From positions 1 through 6,871 of the forward strand of contig CAYVBE010000212.1 of assembly GCA_964448935.1 (NCBI GenBank): 6,871 nt of DNA, given 5' to 3'. Made by a program: the position numbers and the translations under genes. Shown here piece after piece: positions 5,518 through 6,871 of the stretch (positions are counted from its first letter, which is position 1; every line of letters starts with the position of its first letter). This stretch comes from CAYVBE01 sp964448935. GTDB lineage: Bacteria; Planctomycetota; Brocadiia; SM23-32. The notes beneath the pieces are model-generated. The model was not told the origin of the DNA, ran no database searches, and worked only from the letters and a program-made list of their open reading frames with translations.

Positions 5518-5522
5518 GGAGG
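5516..5522 (+). promoter_or_regulatory. Strong pilC ribosome binding site
   Basis: AAGGAGG is a full-strength Shine-Dalgarno sequence five bases before the ATG at 5528. A second GGAGG (5510-5514) lies just upstream, so the site is doubled. Together with the strong promoter it suggests high expression of this unit relative to the ATPase genes, which have weaker sites. Confidence 0.8.
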
Positions 5523-5527
5523 CGGTT

Positions 5528-6778
5528 ATGCCAACGTTTGAGTACGAAGCGATGAACGCCAGGGGGGAGACGGTCAGCGACTCCGTCCAGGCCGACAGCG
5601 CCGAGGATGCGGTCAGCTCCATACGCGCCATGAACCTGTTCCCCACCCGGGTGAGCGAGCAGAAGGCGGAGCGGGGCGCCGGCCGCGGAGGCGCAGCCGC
5701 CCGGCCCGGCCGGGTGCGCAAGAAGACCCTCGTCATCGGCGGGGTCAGCGGCAAGCGGCTCACCACCTTCACCCGCCAGCTTGCCACGCTCACGGACGCC
5801 GGCATCCCCGTGGTCCAGGCGCTCAACATTCTGTTCCGCCAGTTGAAACCCTCGGCGCTGCGCAACATCGTGGGCGATGTGGCGGACTCGGTCGAGGGCG
5901 GCGCGTCCCTCTCGGAGGCCATGGCCGAACACCCCAAGGCCTTCGACAACCTCTACTGCAACATGGTCAAGGCCGGCGAGGCCGGCGGTATGCTGGACAC
6001 CGTTCTGGAGCGTCTGGCGGAATTCCGGGAGAAGGCCGCCGCGCTCCGAAGGCACGTCCAGTCCGCCATGTATTACCCGGCCTTCGTCATCGTCGCCGCC
6101 AGCGTCATCGTCTCCGGCATCGTCAGATATATCATCCCCATTTTCATGAAGATGTTCGATGAGATGAGCGTGGAGTTGCCCAGACCCACCGAGATGCTGC
6201 TGGGCTTCACCGATTGGTTCCTGGAATGGTGGTGGACGATCCCCCTCATGCTCATCGGCCTTTTCGTCCTCTACAAACTCATCCGTGCCACCCGCACCGG
6301 GCGCTACGGCATTGACTGGGTCAAGTTCAACGTACCCGTCCTCGGCCCCATCTTCAACAAGTCCGCCATCGCGCGCTTCACGCGCACGTTCGGAACCCTC
6401 ATCTCCAGCGGCGTGCCCATCCTGGAGGCCCTCAACATCTCCCGCGACACCGCCGGCAACGCCGTCCTGGCCTCCGCCATCCAGAACGTTCACGACGCCG
6501 TTCGCGAGGGCGACCCCATCGCCGCCCCGCTCGGCCAGAGCAGCGTCTGCGACGAGATGGTCGTCAACATGATTGACGTGGGTGAGGAGACCGGTAACCT
6601 GGACGACATGTTGGTGAGGATCGCCGACAACTACGAGGAGCAGGTGGACGTGGCCGTGGACTCCATGACCAGCCTGATGGAGCCGGTGCTGGTCGTCTTC
6701 CTCGGCCTCATCGTGGCCTTCATCGTCATCTCACTGTTCCTCCCGCTCGTCTCGATCATGACAGGCATGATGGGCTGA
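5528..6778 (+). CDS. pilC: PilC/GspF-family inner-membrane platform protein
   Basis: This polytopic inner-membrane protein (416 residues, normal for the family) is the platform on which the PilB and PilT hexamers dock and from which pilins are inserted or removed. The N-terminal stretch MPTFEYEAMNARGE is typical. A basic, Gly/Ala-rich linker (about 45-70) leads to two T2SSF domains at about 77-200 and 280-402. They carry the repeated signature GEAGGMLDTVL (150-160) and GEETGNLDDML (352-362). Hydrophobic membrane segments lie at about 183-205, 234-252 (after Trp234-236) and 384-408, the usual three-span layout. The ATG at 5528 has an excellent ribosome site. It has its own promoter, 447 bases after the second pilB-like gene, and is followed after 67 bases by another gene. 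GspF of a type II secretion system is the alternative name; neighbouring pilT favours a pilus. Confidence 0.96.
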   Translation: MPTFEYEAMNARGETVSDSVQADSAEDAVSSIRAMNLFPTRVSEQKAERGAGRGGAAARPGRVRKKTLVIGGVSGKRLTTFTRQLATLTDAGIPVVQALNILFRQLKPSALRNIVGDVADSVEGGASLSEAMAEHPKAFDNLYCNMVKAGEAGGMLDTVLERLAEFREKAAALRRHVQSAMYYPAFVIVAASVIVSGIVRYIIPIFMKMFDEMSVELPRPTEMLLGFTDWFLEWWWTIPLMLIGLFVLYKLIRATRTGRYGIDWVKFNVPVLGPIFNKSAIARFTRTFGTLISSGVPILEALNISRDTAGNAVLASAIQNVHDAVREGDPIAAPLGQSSVCDEMVVNMIDVGEETGNLDDMLVRIADNYEEQVDVAVDSMTSLMEPVLVVFLGLIVAFIVISLFLPLVSIMTGMMG

Positions 6779-6793
6779 TAAACATCCGACCGG

Positions 6794-6812
6794 GGGCGGG
6801 CACTGCCCGCCC
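6794..6812 (+). repeat. 8-bp GC-only hairpin between pilC and the next gene
   Basis: GGGCGGGC (6794-6801) and GCCCGCCC (6805-6812) pair perfectly around the loop ACT, 16 bases after the pilC stop. No T-run follows, so a standard terminator is unlikely. Between a platform gene and a probable pilin gene, such a stem could allow partial termination or RNA processing with unequal expression; this is inference. Confidence 0.6.
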
Positions 6813-6829
6813 GCCGGGAACACGTCAGG

Positions 6830-6836
6830 AAAGGAG
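6830..6836 (+). promoter_or_regulatory. Ribosome binding site of the partial last gene
   Basis: AAAGGAG lies nine bases before the ATG at 6846. It is a strong site and is the main support for a real gene starting there. Confidence 0.6.
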
Positions 6837-6845
6837 ACTTGCTTT

Positions 6846-6871
6846 ATGAACGCCAACGAGCAACATCGTGC
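6846..6871 (+). CDS. Start of a truncated gene, possibly a prepilin
   Basis: Only eight full codons are present (MNANEQHR) before the window ends. The ATG follows a strong ribosome site and lies 67 bases after pilC on the same strand. In many genomes a major prepilin or pseudopilin follows pilC/gspF. A short hydrophilic leader with charged residues fits the part before a prepilin peptidase site (usually Gly-Phe-Thr-Leu-Ile-Glu). None of that motif is visible here, so the product is a guess from position. Confidence 0.5.

Noticed and set aside
5430..5527. c-di-GMP (GEMM) riboswitch in the pilC leader
   Set aside because: Considered because such switches control pilus genes, but the conserved GEMM words and tetraloop-receptor pattern are not recognisable. 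A covariance-model search would be decisive.

Overview
The window is a high-GC bacterial chromosome segment that encodes the motor and platform part of a type IV pilus or type II secretion-like machine. All recognisable genes are on the + strand. They are a PilB/GspE-type assembly ATPase (516-2213), a PilT-type retraction ATPase (2260-3321), a second PilB/GspE-type ATPase (3353-5080), a PilC/GspF-type inner-membrane platform protein (5528-6778), and the first 8 codons of another gene (6846 to the window end) whose position suggests a prepilin. No gene for alignment proteins, a secretin or a prepilin peptidase is visible here.

Region by region: 1-447 has no convincing gene and is full of short GC-rich palindromes of a REP-like kind. 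A good sigma70-type promoter follows (448-476), with a short leader and the three ATPase genes separated by only 46 and 31 bases, so they are probably one operon. From 5081 to about 5390 is a second gene-free, palindrome-rich stretch. It opens with an exact 16-bp tandem duplication across the stop codon of the second pilB-like gene, and it carries an inverted relative of a repeat from the first block. A second strong promoter (5395-5423) then drives pilC through a leader of about 98 bases containing a 16-codon ORF whose stop codon overlaps the pilC Shine-Dalgarno sequence. A GC-rich hairpin separates pilC from the next gene.

How the genes work together (family knowledge): PilB-type hexamers power pilin polymerisation, PilT hexamers power depolymerisation, and both dock on PilC in the inner membrane. 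The unusual point is two complete, diverged PilB-type motors on either side of one PilT, with PilC in a separate transcription unit. Both PilB-like proteins have an N-terminal MshEN/GspE-N-like region (a fold that binds c-di-GMP in some relatives), and they differ in residues expected to matter there and near Walker B.

The organism cannot be named from sequence alone. The high GC content, the palindromic intergenic repeats and the pilB-pilT-pilB-pilC layout recall Planctomycetes/Verrucomicrobia/Hydrogenedentes-type genomes from memory; this is a low-confidence inference. I see no CRISPR array, insertion sequence, rRNA, intact tRNA or phage gene. The genes themselves are ordinary family members; the least explained material is in the two intergenic blocks and the pilC leader.
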